Of a stretch of DNA of 64,000 nucleotides, positions 9,401 to 20,947 are shown piece after piece; position 1 is the stretch's first letter, and the number at the start of each line of letters is the position of its first letter. Made by a program: the position numbers and the translations under genes. Source of the DNA: Symbiodinium natans (lineage: Eukaryota > Sar > Dinophyceae > Suessiales > Symbiodiniaceae); the NCBI GenBank assembly GCA_905221605.1, contig CAJNDS010000857.1, positions 549,817-613,816 on the forward strand, in the 5' to 3' direction. The notes beneath the pieces were generated by a model, which did no database searches, had not been told where the DNA came from, and was given only the letters and a program-made list of their open reading frames with translations.

Positions 9401-10650
9401 CCCCCCAATGACAAAAGGAACAGAGGAAGAAAGGGCCGCAGAAGGGACACAAGAAAGGGAGCGTGCAGAAAGCGGGCGCACGAAGAGGGAGAACGCAAGG
9501 AAGGAAAAAGAGAGCTTCTTAAAGACAATAGCATTCCTGTCAACAGCGAAATCCTGTCATCTATTGAAATGCTGGATGGACTCTTTGATTCCTTTTCAAA
9601 TGAAGGGTTCTATCGTTCATGGTGTTCCTTAGAACAGGAGAGCCTTTCAGGACAACGCCCTCATCTGTATTCAACATAGGCAGGGCTACCTCTGATTAAG
9701 AATGCAAAGGACGCATTCTAAGAAAACAAACTCTCTCACTTCAAAAGGAGAGGACGGACCCACTCATCTATCAAAAAAAGAGCCGAAAGCATTTGGGAGG
9801 AATTAAAATATGAATGAGGAGCTATCGCAGTATCCTTTTTTTCTTCTGACACGGATTCTTTGAAAGAAGAGGTTCCTGCCTGTTGTTTGTTTCCAAGAAA
9901 GGGAGGCTTTCGAGTGGCAAGGGGCGAACTCGCGCCCACCCCGGTCTTTGGGGTCAGTCTGAAAACAGCTTGGAGAGGACCGTTGCTTCTCTCTCCTGCT
10001 TCTGTTTCTCTATCTCTTGCTCCGTGTCTGTCGTTCTCCTTCCCTCCTTCTGTGAATTTGCTTCTTTCAATATCCACCAGGTTGCCTGCAGTTTTCGCAG
10101 GGGGCTTCCCTGAGGGGCTCCCTGAAAGGCGGCAGGTTTTGAGAGGGCAAAGGGCAGGAGATTAGGAGAGGGCAAAGGCATGAAACGAGGGGGGGCAGGA
10201 GCCTGGGGGAGGTGTGGGCAGTGAGGGCGGTGGCGTAGGGCTGCGTGGGAGCCCTTTCAAAAATAAGATAAGTAAGATACATGGAGGGCAGATATTTAGA
10301 TAGAGATAAATAGAGATAGAGATCGAGATGGAGAGGTAAAGATAGAAATACACAGCGGGCAGGGTAGTGGGTAGGGGGAAAGGGGAAGGAAGTCGAAAGG
10401 GGGTAGGGGCGGGGTAGGAGACATAGAGGGGGCAGGTTGGGTAGGGGGTCGGGGGAAGGGGTGCGGGGTGGCGTAGGGGGTAGGGGGCTAGGGGAGCCCT
10501 GCAAATGGGCAGGGGATAGGGTGTAGGAACTAGGGCCCTTTAAAAAAAGGATGAACAAGATATAAAGATGGCAGATACATAGACAAATATAGTTAGGGCT
10601 ACGCTGGAGCCCTTTAAAAAATCACACACGCAAGATGTATAGATAGAATA
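9401..10650. other. Spacer with G-rich and imperfect repeats, no gene
   Basis: 9401-9520 is the frayed end of the tandem array. 9520-10160 is single-copy with short frames on both strands that overlap. 10170-10530 is strongly G-rich on the plus strand (GGGTAGGGGG-type runs). The motif GGAGCCCTTTAAAAAA-like recurs at 10250, 10525 and 10607, each followed by an AAGAT(A)-containing stretch, a second weak repeat family. Confidence 0.5.
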
Positions 10651-10654
10651 TATA

Positions 10655-10774
10655 TATATATATAGATAGATAGATACAGATAGAGATAGAGATAGAGATA
10701 GAGATAGAGATAGAGATAGAGATAGAGATAGAGATAGAGATAGAGATAGAGATAGAGATAGAGATAGAGATAGA
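10655..10774. repeat. Hexanucleotide microsatellite (AGATAG)n
   Basis: About 17 tandem AGATAG units preceded by a short (TA)n/(TAGA)n run. The minus strand reads Tyr-Leu repeats only because of the period. Confidence 0.95.
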
Positions 10775-10820
10775 CAGGTTTTGAGAGGAGATTAGGAGAG
10801 GACAAAAGCAGGAGAGGCAG

Positions 10821-11500
10821 GTGACACAGATTCCGCGGAAAATGTGTCATGTTTTTAGTGTTAACACAACTCTTGCGACACATATTCTGCAGAAAATGTG
10901 TCATATTTATGGTGTTAACACAACTCGAGTGACACACATTCTGCGGGAAATGTGTCATATTTTTGGTGTTAGCACAGCTCTACTGAAACATATTCTGCGG
11001 AAAATGTGTCATGCTTTTGTGTTAACACAACTCTGGTGACACATATTCTGCAGAAAATGTGTGTTTTGTGTTAGCACAGCTCTACGGACACATATTTTGC
11101 AAAACACGTGTCATGTTTTTGGTTTTAACGCAACTCTGGTGACACATATCCCGCGGAAATGTGTCACGTTTTTGGTGCTAGCACAGCTCCACTGACACAT
11201 ATGTTGCGGAAAATATGTCATGCTTTTGGTGTTAACACAACTCTGGCGACACATATTCTGCAGTAGATGTGTCATATTTATGGTGTTAACACAACTCGAG
11301 TGACACATATTCTGCGGGAAATGTGTCATGTTTTTGGTGTTAGCACAGCTCTACTGACACATATTTACGGAAAATGTGTCATGCTGTTGGTGTTAACACG
11401 ACTCTAGTGACACATATTCTGCAGAAAATGTGTTAGCACAGCTCTACTGACACAGATTTCGCGGAAAATGTGTCATGTTTCTGGTGTTAACACAACTCTA
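10821..11500. repeat. 54-bp minisatellite with two dyads per unit
   Basis: About 12-13 units. Each has the arms GACACAT and ATGTGTC around a 12-base spacer containing TTCTGCGG, followed by the palindrome GTGTTAACAC. Units differ by substitutions and a few small deletions. Because 54 is a multiple of three, open frames run on both strands (for example an 18-residue repeat with Cys on the minus strand). Compensating changes that keep the arms paired would point to DNA or RNA structure. Confidence 0.9.
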
Positions 11501-11539
11501 CCTTCTCTTATCCTTGACTTTCTTCTTTTATTCCTTGTT

Positions 11540-11703
11540 GAATGGCAAGTTAAAAACGGGAGGGGCGAGGAGGGAAGAGGAAAGAACAAGAAGCAGGAAG
11601 AGGGGAAGAGAAAGGAATGGAAGGAAGGAAGGAAGGAAGGAAGGGGGAAGGAAGGAAGGAGGCAGAGAGGGAGAGAGAGAGAGAGAGGGAGAGATAGAGA
11701 CAA

Positions 11704-11741
<38 letters not shown>

Positions 11742-11775
11742 GAGTGAAAGAGAAAGAGAGGGAGAGAGATGCGAT
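11540..11775. repeat. Polypurine tract (GGAAGG, GAGA)
   Basis: About 230 bases of nearly pure A/G on the plus strand. Runs of GGAA(G) at 11624-11660 pass into (GA)n. The open frames on it are compositional. Confidence 0.9.
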
Positions 11776-12490
11776 GAATAAACGAACCACACTGAGCTAT
11801 TTAAAGGGTGTTAAGTCTTTTAGAGGACCCATAATTTAAACATTTTGAATAATTGAATTCAGGCATTCATTTTTTCATAATATTTGGGAGGCTCAAGATA
11901 TGAACATTGGGCAAGCATCACTGTATTTGAACGATGCAAACAGTTTTAGTTATGGTTACTGCAAAACATTAAAATCTAGAGTGGAGACCTAAGACCTCAA
12001 TCATATTATGGATTTACGAAAAAAATCTTCTTGCAGCCTGGTAAATATCTTAAAGTATTGAAAAACGTAAGACTGCAACAACGTTAACGAAAGTTGTTGT
12101 TTTGCAAAACCTTAAAGCGCCATCATCTTTTAACGAAAGGTTCGATTTGAACCTTGATATGTCCTCAACATCAACAACGAAAGGCTTGTTTATCAACCAG
12201 CTGCGCCGGCAACGTCAAAACGACAGTTTTTGTGTAACCCCTAGTGTGTCCTGAACTTCAGAAACGAAAGGATTCTTGTAAACCTTGGTGTGCCACCACC
12301 CTCAAAAACGAAAGTATTTTTAAAAAAACACGTGTAAGCGAAAGGGTTTTTGTAAACCCTAGCAAAGGATTTTTGTCAGCCCTAGCGTGCCCTCAACCTC
12401 AAACGAAAGCTCCTTTTAAATTTTAAATCCTTAAAACCTAGAAAAGTTCAGCAAAGAAGAAGGCAAGGATTTTTAAAATTTAAAAGGGGT
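11776..12490. other. AT-rich spacer with a degenerate AACGAAAGG repeat
   Basis: The motif (A)AACGAAAG recurs seven or more times between 12090 and 12415, each about 55-65 bases apart and followed by TTTTTGTAAACC(C)T-like sequence, a decayed minisatellite. No gene is seen. Confidence 0.55.
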
Positions 12491-13265
12491 CCCGGGGTCT
12501 CAGGGTTTAGGGGGTAGGCGCTGAGGCGCTTAGGAGCTTAGGGTGCAGGTTTAAGGATTTCGGAGCCTAGGAGCTTAGGGTTTAGGGTTTGATTTAAGGC
12601 TTAAGGGTTTGGGGGGTAGGCGCTTAGGCGCTTCGGAGCTTAGGAGCTTAGGAGCTTAGGAGCTTAGGAGCTTAGGAGGGTTTAAGGATTTAGCGGGTAG
12701 GCACTTAGGCGCTTAGGACCTCAGGAGCTCAGGGTTTAGGGTTTAAGGGTTTAGGGGGTAGACGTTGAGGAGCTTAGGAGCTTTGGAGCTTAGGGTTTGA
12801 GGATTTAGGGGGTAGGCACTTAGGCGCTTAGGACCTCAGGAGCTTAGGGTTTAGGGTTTAGGGTTTAGGGGGTAGACGTTGAGGAGCTTTGGAGCTTTGG
12901 AGCTTAGGGTTTGAGGGTTTAGGGGGTAGGCACTTAGGCGCTTAGGACCTCAGGAGCTTAGGGTTTAGGTTTTAGGGTTTAGGGGGTAGACGCTGAGGAG
13001 CTTAGGAGCTCTGGAGCTTAGGGTTTGAGGATTTAGGGGGTAGGCACTTAGGCGCTTAGGACCTCAGGAGCTTAGGGTTTAGGGTTTAGGGGGTAGACGT
13101 TGAGGAGCTTAGGAGCTTTGGAGCTTAGGGTTTGAGGATTTAGGGGGTAGGTTGTTCGGAGCTTAGGAGCGTAGGGTTTAGGGCTTAAGGGTTTAGGGGT
13201 GAGGCCCTTAGGCGCTTAGGGGCTTAGAGTATAGGGTTTAAGGATTTAGGGGGAAGGCGCTGGGC
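12491..13265 (+). repeat. Telomere-derived 115-bp tandem repeat
   Basis: The block GTAGGCACTTAGGCGCTTAG recurs at about 12697, 12812, 12926 and 13041 (114-115 bp apart). It alternates with TTTAGGG-like and GCTTAGGA units. It looks like a higher-order repeat that grew out of a degenerate telomeric tract. Confidence 0.8.
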
Positions 13266-13289
13266 CTCCCCACCTTTTAAATATGAAAA

Positions 13290-16200
13290 AAAAACCTTAA
13301 AACTCTTCAAATCTAGAAGGCCCGGGCTTTCAACCTTAAATTCCATAAATTCCTTAAATTCCTTAAATTCTGAAATTGGGTAAATATTTTTTTTGGCAGG
13401 CCCTTTCTTAAATTTTAAAAAAACCTTAAATTCCTTAAATTCCTTAAATTCTTAAATTAGGTATTTAGGAATTTAAAGAATTTAAGGAATTTAAGGTTTT
13501 CTTAAAATCAAATAAAAGGCATTTTTAAATTAAAAAAAAAAAATCTTATATTCCTTAAATTCCTTAAATTCTTAAATTGGGTAAATAAAATTGTTGGGCG
13601 GGCCCTTTTTTAAATTAAAAAAAAAACCTTAAATTCCTTAAATTCTTAAATTATGTATTTAGGAATTTAAAGAATAAGGAATTTAAGGTGTTTTAAAGTT
13701 TAAAAAAGGCCTTTGTAAATTTTAAAAAAATCTTAAATTCCTGAAATTCCTAAATTAGGTATTTAGGAATCTAAGTTTTTTTTAATTCAAAAAACGCCCT
13801 TTTTAGATTAAAAAAAAAACCTTAAATTCCTTAAATTCCTTAAAATTCTTAAATTCTTAAATTGGGTAAATAAAATTGTTGGGCCGGCCCGTTTTAAAAT
13901 TTAAAAAAAAACCTTAAATTCCTTAAATTCCTAAATTAGGTATTTAGGAATTTAAGGTGGTTTTGAAATTAAAAAAAGCCTTTTTAATCGGCGGCCCCTA
14001 TTTCAAAACCCAGGCCCCCCAATTTAAATTTTATAAATTCTTTAAATTCCCTAAATTCCTTAAAAAAGAAATGCCGGCCCTATTTCCAATTTAAGGAATT
14101 TAAGCCCTTTAAATTCCTTAAATTCCTTAAAAAAGAAATGCCGGCCCTATTTCCAATTTAAGGATTTTAAGGAATTTAAAGGATTTATAAAATTTAAATC
14201 GGAGGCCCCTATTTCAAAACCCAGGCCACCCAATTTAAATTTTATAAATTCCTTAAATTCTTTAAATTCCTTAAAAAAGAAATACCGGCCCTATTTCCAA
14301 TTTAAGGAATTTAAGGAATTTAAGCCCTGTAAATTCCTTAAATTCTTTAAATTCCTTAAAAAAGAAATACCGGCCCTATTTCCAATTTAAGGAATTTAAG
14401 GAATTTAAGCCCTTTAAATTCCTTAAATTCTTTAAAAAAGAAATACCAGCCCTTTAAATGCCTTAAATTCTTTGAAAAAGAAATACCTGCCTTATTTCCA
14501 ATTTAAGGAATTTAAAGAATTTAAAGGAATTATAACATTTAAATCGGCGGCCCCTATTTCAAAACCCAGGCCCCCCAATTTAAATTTTATAAATTCCTTA
14601 AATTCTTTAAATTCCTCAAAAAAGAAATACCGGCCCTATTTCCAATTTAAGGAATTTAAGGAATTTAAGCCCTTTAAATTCCTTAAATTCCTTAAAAAGA
14701 AATACCGGCCCTATTTCCAACTTAAGGAATTTAAGGAATTTAAGCCCTTTAAATTCCTTAAATTCCTTAAAAAAGAAATACCGGCCCTATTTCCAATTTA
14801 AGGAATTTAAGGAATTTACGCCCTTTAAATTCCTTAAATTCCTTAAAAAAGAAATACCGGCCTTATTTCCAATTTAAGGAATTTAAAGAATTTAAAGGAT
14901 TTATAAAATTTAAATCGGCGGCCCCTATTTCAAAACCCAGGCCCCCCAATTTAAATTTTATAAATTCCGTAAATTCTTTAAATTCCTTAAAAAAGAAATA
15001 CCGGCCCTATTTCCAATTTAAGGAATTTAAGGAATTTAAGCCCTTTAAATTCCTTAAATTCCTTAAAAAAGAAATACCGGCCCTATTTCCAATTTAAGGA
15101 ATTTAAGGAATTTAAGCCCTTTAAATTCCTTAAATTCCTTAAAAAAGAAATACCGGCCCTATTTCCAATTTAAGGATTTTAAGGAATTTACGCCCTTTAA
15201 ATTCCTTAAATTCTTTAAAAAAGAAATACCGGCCTTATTTCCAATTTAAGGAATTTAAAGAATTTAAAGGATTTATAAAATTTAAATCGGCGGCCCCTAT
15301 TTCAAAACCCAGGCCACCCAATTTAAATTTTATAAATTCCTGAAATTCTTTAAATTCCTTAAAAAAGAAATACCGGCCCTATTTCCAATTTAAGGAATTT
15401 AAGGAATTTAAGCCCTTTAAATTCCTTAAATTCCTTAAAAACGAAATACCGGCCCTATTTCCAATTTAAGGAATTTAAGGAATTTAAGCCCTTTAAATTC
15501 CTTAAATTCTTTAAAAAAGAAATACCGGCCCTATTTCCAATTTAAGGAATTTAAGGAATTTACGCCCTTTAAATTCCTTAAATTCTTTAAAAAAGAAATA
15601 CCGGCCTTATTTCCAATTTAAGGAATTTAAAGAATTTAAAGGATTTATAAAATTTAAATCGGCGGCCCCTATTTCAAAACCCAGGCCCCCCAATTTAAAT
15701 TTTATAAATTCCTTAAATTCTTTAAATTCCTTAAAAAAGAAATACCGGCCCTATTTCCAATTTAAGGAATTTAAGGAATTTAAGCCCTTTTAAATTCCTT
15801 AAATTCCTTAAAAAAGAAATACCGGCCCTATTTCCAATTTAAGAATTTAAGGAATTTACGCCCTTTAAATTCCTTAAATTCTTTAAAAAAGAAATACCGG
15901 CCTTATTTCCAATTTAAGGAATTTAATGAATTAAAAGGATTTATTAAATTTAAATCGGCGGCCCCTATTTCAAAACCCAGGCCACCCAATCTAAATTTTA
16001 TAAATTCCTTAAATTCTTTAAATTCCTTAAAAAAGAAATACCGGCCCTATTTCCAATTTAAGGAATTTAAGGAATTTAAGCCCTTTAAATTCCTTAAATT
16101 CCTTAAACAAGAAATACCGGCCCTATTTCCAATTTAAGGAATTTAAGGAATTTAAGCCCTTTAAATTCCTTAAATTCTTTAACAAGAAATACCGGCCTTA

Positions 16201-17650
16201 TTTCCAATTTAAGGAATTTAAAGAATTTAAAGGATTTATAAAATTTAAATCGGCGGCCCCTATGTCAAAACCCAGCCCCCCCAATTTAAATTTTATAAAT
16301 TCCTTAAATTCTTTAAATTCCTTAAAAAAGAAATACCGGCCCTATTTCCAATTTAAGGAATTTAAGGAATTTAAGCCCTTTAAATTCCTTAAATTCCTTA
16401 AAAAAGAAATGCCGGCCCTATTTCCAATTTAAGGAATTTAAGGAATTTAAAGGATTTATAAAATTTAAATCGGCGGCCCCTATTTCGAAACCCAGGCCAC
16501 CCAATTTAAATTTTATAAATTCCTTAAATTCTTTAAATCCTTGAAAAAGAAATACCGGCGCTATTTCCAATTTAAGGAATTTAAGGAATTTAAGCCCTTT
16601 AAATTCCTTAAATTCCTTAAAAAAGAAATACCGGCCCTATTTCCAATTTAAGGAATTTAAGGAATTTAAGCCCTTTAAATTCCTTAAATTCCTTAAAAAA
16701 GAAATACCGGCCCTATTTCCAATTTAAGGAATTTAAGCCCTTTAAATTCCTTAAATTCCATAAAAAAGAAATGCCGGCCCTATTTCCAATTTAAGGAATT
16801 TAAGGAATTTAAAGGATTTATAAAATTTAAATCGGCGGCCCCTATTTCAAAACCCAGGCCACCCAATTTAAATTTTATAAATTCCTTAAATTCTTTAAAT
16901 TCCTTAAAAAAGAAATACCGGCCCTATTTCCAATTTAAGGAATTTAGGGAATTTAAGCCCTTTAAATTCCTTAAATTCCTTAAAAAAGAAATACCGGCCC
17001 TATTTCCAATTTAAGGAATTTAAGGAATTTACGCCCTTTAAATTCCTTAAATTCTTTAAAAAAGAAATACCGGCCTTATTTCCAATTTAAGGAATTTAAA
17101 GAATTTAAAGGATTTATAAAATTTAAATCGGCGGCCCCTATGTCAAAACCCAGGCCCCCCAATTTAAATTTGATAAATTCCTTAACTTCTTTAAATTCCT
17201 TAAAAAAGAAATACCGGCCCTATTTCCAATTTAAGGAATTTAAGGAATTTAAGCCCTTTAAATTCCTTAAATTCCTTAAAAAAGAAATGCCGGCCCTATT
17301 TCCAATTTAAGGAATTTAAGGAATTTAAAGGATTTATAAAATTTAAATCGGCGGCCCCTATTTCAAAACCCAGGCCACCCAATTTAAATTTTTTAAGATT
17401 CCTTAAATTCTTTAAATTCCTTAAAAAAGAAATACCGGCCCTATTTCCAATTTAAGGAATTTAAGGAATTTAAGCCCTTTAAATTCCTTAAATTCCTTCA
17501 AAAATAAATGCCGGCCCTATTTCCAATTTAAGGAATTTAAGGAATTTAAGCCCTTTAAATTCCTTAAATTCCTTAAAAAAGAAATACCGGCCCTATTTCC
17601 AATTTATGGAATTTAAAGCGTTTAAATTCCTTAAATTCTTTAAAAAAGAA
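13290..17650. repeat. AT-rich satellite with 76-bp subunits and higher-order structure
   Basis: The basic unit of about 76 bp pairs CCTTAAATTCCTTAAA with TTTAAGGAATTTAAGG around AAATACCGGCCCTATTTCC, so each unit is a long imperfect palindrome. A second module marked CGGCGGCCCC occurs at 13989, 14200 (variant), 14545, 14916, 15288, 15660, 15956, 16251, 16471, 16833, 17129 and 17349. Central spacings are 371, 372, 372, 296, 295, 220, 362, 296 and 220 bp, mostly steps of 76, so copies differ by whole subunits. Lys/Phe-rich frames inside are compositional. 13290-13980 is a more diverged edge. Confidence 0.93.
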
Positions 17651-17659
17651 TAGCGCGCT

Positions 17660-18660
17660 TATTTCCGAAACCTTACAATATAAAACAAAGAGGATTGCCA
17701 AATAGTACATAAAGGTCCTTCGTACATAGGCCTATAGGGTTTAAACCCTATCGGGCTAACCCCGTGAGGGCTTTAGAGATAACATTTTTGGGTTTTAAAG
17801 GTTTAAAAGACTAAGGTCTGGGCAGGTATACCTTCAGAGCCTATAGGGCTACAACCTTTGAGGCTTTTAGAGCCCCATAGGCTTTCAGGGTTCTGACCCA
17901 AAAGGGCTTGGGATTTAGATTCAAATGCCTAAGCCGTAAGCCCTTACGGTTTATCTCCATGGGCTTATAAACCTTTAAGACCCCTAAACTTTTGAACCCG
18001 ATACATGGTGTGGGCACTTATTCTGCTTATTCTTTGCATTTCCACCAAGCCCTAAAAAACAGAGGCATAACCATGTGGGTTTTAGGTTTAGGGAAAAAAG
18101 CCTCAAGCCTGATAGGGTTTTTCAGGCTCTAATCCTACAGGCAATGCCTAAACCTAAAGCCCCAAACTGTTGAACCCTATAGGCCTATAGGGTTTAAACC
18201 CTATCAGGCTAACCCCGTGAGGGCTTTAGAGATACCTTGAAAAACCCTAAAACTTTAGACTTTATGGGATTTAAGGTTTGAAAACCTAAGGTCTGGGCAT
18301 GTATACCTTCGGCGCCTATGCGGTTAAAACTTTTCAGCCTTGTATAGCCCTATAGGCTTTCAGGGTTCTGACCCTAAAGGGTGCAGGTTTAGATGCCTAA
18401 ACCGTAAACCCTTAAGGTTTAAACTCTATAGGCTTAGGTTTAAATACCTAGATCCTAAAATCTTCAAACCTAATAACCGTATAGGATTAAAGGTTAAGGG
18501 TTTAGTTGCTTAACCTTGAAACCCTATGGATCTAAAGGTTCAGGTTCAGGTTTAACCCTAAACCCTATCGGCTTTAAGCCCTAAACCCTATAGGGTTTCG
18601 GTGCCTCTCTTTTTATAAGACTTAAACCTGAACCGATAAGGGGTTTAGAGATTTAGCCCT
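17660..18660. repeat. Degenerate 455-bp duplication of CCTATAGG-rich DNA
   Basis: A 50-base block starting CCTATAGGGTTTAAACC occurs at 17730 and 18182 with one mismatch. A second block (TAAGGTCTGGGCA) recurs at 17812 and 18289. Both halves are full of short palindromes (CCTATAGG, GGTTTAAACC) and telomere-like CCTAAACCC words. No gene. Confidence 0.7.
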
Positions 18661-19345
18661 GAAAAAAAAGCCTTTGCAAAAAAACAGGGAGCGCAGCGGA
18701 GCGGAAGGGAGGGGAGGGGAGAAGGTCGCTGCGCCCAGTGTTTGGACAGATGGAGAGGACTCGACATCTCAAGGATTGCATGCATTTACGTTATGTAGGG
18801 GATTGGGCTATTGGAGGAGGGGGGGGAGTTCAGGGGTCACCGCGGCCCGTGAACGATCTAATTGGCTCGCAACCACAAAAAGCGTGGATAACCACAAAAA
18901 GCGTGGATAACCACAAAAAAGCGTGGATAACCCGGGGGGGGGGGTAGCATATATATATACATATATGTATGTACACATATCACACACATTCATGCACACA
19001 CTGATACACATGATGCGCATGATACACGCTGAAAGCTGCATAAGATGAAAGGCCTTTCTTGATGGAGGCACCAAAGTTGCTCGAGGCTCATCCTGCGACG
19101 GAAGCTGCAAGGCTGTAGGATGTCCCACAATCGCACCAGTGTGTGGGACCGTGGGGAACCCTCCACACGTTCAAACCGACGGTAGTGGAAGGAGCGGTGG
19201 GGACGAGTTACATATCACTGAGGCAAGGCTTTGCTGGAGCCGCCCGGGCGTTGGACAGAATCTGCTTGAGCGCTGTTTCTGAACTGGCTGAAGTCATTGC
19301 ACGCCCTTGTGCCTTGGAACTTTAGGGTTGAAGGGGGCTCAATCA
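18661..19345. other. Spacer with a 19-bp tandem repeat and (AT/CA)-rich stretch
   Basis: CACAAAAAGCGTGGATAAC repeats three times at 18875-18931, followed by nine G and then AT/ACAC-rich DNA to 19010. No convincing exon in 19010-19345. Confidence 0.5.
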
Positions 19346-19354
19346 GACTCAGTC

Positions 19355-19520
19355 TTATGTCTACCATGTCTACCATGTCTACCATGTCTACCATGTCTAC
19401 CATGTCGACCCTACCATGTCTGTGTTTACTCTGTCTACTATGTCTAATCTGTCGACTATCTCGACTAGTTATGTCTACTATATGTCTACTATAGGTCTAA
19501 AATATGATATGTCTACTAAA
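19355..19520. repeat. Nonamer array (TCTACCATG)n decaying rightwards
   Basis: About six perfect 9-bp units at 19358-19406, then diverged TGTCTACTAT units to 19520. The Val-Asp-Met reading on the minus strand follows from the period. Confidence 0.9.
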
Positions 19521-20640
19521 TGTCTACTATACGTCCCTGGCCAACCTTAAGAGCTTCCCGAATCTGCGGCATTGACTTCCGGCCAATAGGTCCGAGTCAC
19601 GGTCCTCTCGCCTACATGCTTGTCGCTAGCCCCGCTTCAAACTTTGTCCCACTCGCCGCACCGTCACACCAGAAGTTTGTGCACGCTTTCAACATCACCA
19701 CCATTCATTGTCCAGGGATGACAGTCTTCGCAAGCACACCCATACCTTCTAAGACTCCTAATCCTCCTAAGACGGGGAGGGGGGGGCGAGGGGGGAGGGG
19801 GGGGGAGGGGGAGGGGGAGGGGAGGGGGAGGGGGAGGGGGAGGGGGAGGGGGAGGGGGAGGGGGAGAGGGGGCTGGGCCCAGACCGTCCCAACGTCCCAA
19901 AAGTATCTCTGGAATCCCCCCCCGCTTTCTACTTCCACAACAGTGAGCTTGTCCGACCGCACCTTGAACCTGAGTATCCTTAGCGAGCATGCCTGAGATG
20001 TGGCGCCCGATCACATGAAGACTTCTACAAGTGCTGGGTCAGACGCATGGGCCGCATGGCAGAGAAATGTGGAGATAAACTAACGGCGTCTGACGTTAAT
20101 TGCCGGCTTTGCCCTGTCGAAGTCATCATCGCCTAGCCAAAAAAACCGAAGATGCTCGTCATCCGGCTGGACACAAATGGCTGACAACAGCGTAACAGGC
20201 GCGGCTCCACACTTGTCCGAACGGCACGGCCGACTGCTATCAAATGGAGGCATGGTGGCAGCCTCATGGCACTTTCGCAACTCAGTCCTTGGTCGCTCGT
20301 CCCGTCCGCTTTCCCGGACAAAGGTTCGCACGAAGGACCCTCAAAGGCAGCCGGAAAGTGAGCGACACTGTGTGACACATGAAGCGTCACTGGTGAGACA
20401 CAGTGCAGATGCCACCTCCTGAGCAACTCCTCGCCATCCCGAGCTTGAGCACGGCTTCGAGCCTCAATTCTGGCCGAGGCTTCGCCTCTTGTAAGGCTGT
20501 TACTTCAAGATCTGGTTTGGGATTCTGTTGGGCTCTGTGGGCGTCTCCGAGGGCGCCGCTTCCGGCTGCCAGCGCCGCGCCTGAGACCACTCTCGCTCGA
20601 TCCCCTGATGTGTGCCGGAGAAAGAAGCAGAGACGGAGAG
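19521..20640. other. Spacer with a G-run tract at 19774-19870, no gene resolved
   Basis: 19774-19870 is (GGGGGA)n-like, about 97 bases with more than ten runs of four or more G on the plus strand, a strong quadruplex candidate. Flanking DNA has overlapping frames on both strands without a clear exon. Confidence 0.6.
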
Positions 20641-20644
20641 AGCG

Positions 20645-20947
20645 AGAGAGAGAGAGAGAGAGACAGAGAGACAGAGAGACAGAGAGACAGAGAGACAGAG
20701 AGACAGAGAGACAGAGAGACAGAGAGACAGAGAGACAGAGGGACAGAGGGACAGAGGGACAGAGAGACAGAGAGACAGAGAGACAGAGAGACAGAGAGAC
20801 AGAGAGACAGAGAGACAGAGAGACAGAGAGACAGAGAGACAGAGAGGCAGAGAGGCAGAGAGGCAGAGAGGCAGAGAGGCAGAGAGGCAGAGAGACAGAG
20901 AGACAGAGAGACAGAGAGACAGAGAGACAGAGAGACAGAGAGACAGA
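20645..20947. repeat. Octanucleotide microsatellite (GAGACAGA)n, about 300 bp
   Basis: About 37 units. Variant blocks are grouped: GGGACAGA near 20740-20762 and GAGGCAGA at 20842-20890, so variants spread between neighbours. All six frames are open across it. The long ORFs here are artefacts. Confidence 0.95.

Noticed and set aside
10821-11500. CRISPR-like array (regular palindromic repeats)
   Set aside because: The repeat fills the whole 54-bp period. There are no unique spacers and no cas genes, and the genome is eukaryotic.
14472-14801. 109-codon Lys/Phe-rich ORF
   Set aside because: Chance read-through of the AT-rich satellite; neighbouring copies of the unit are closed.
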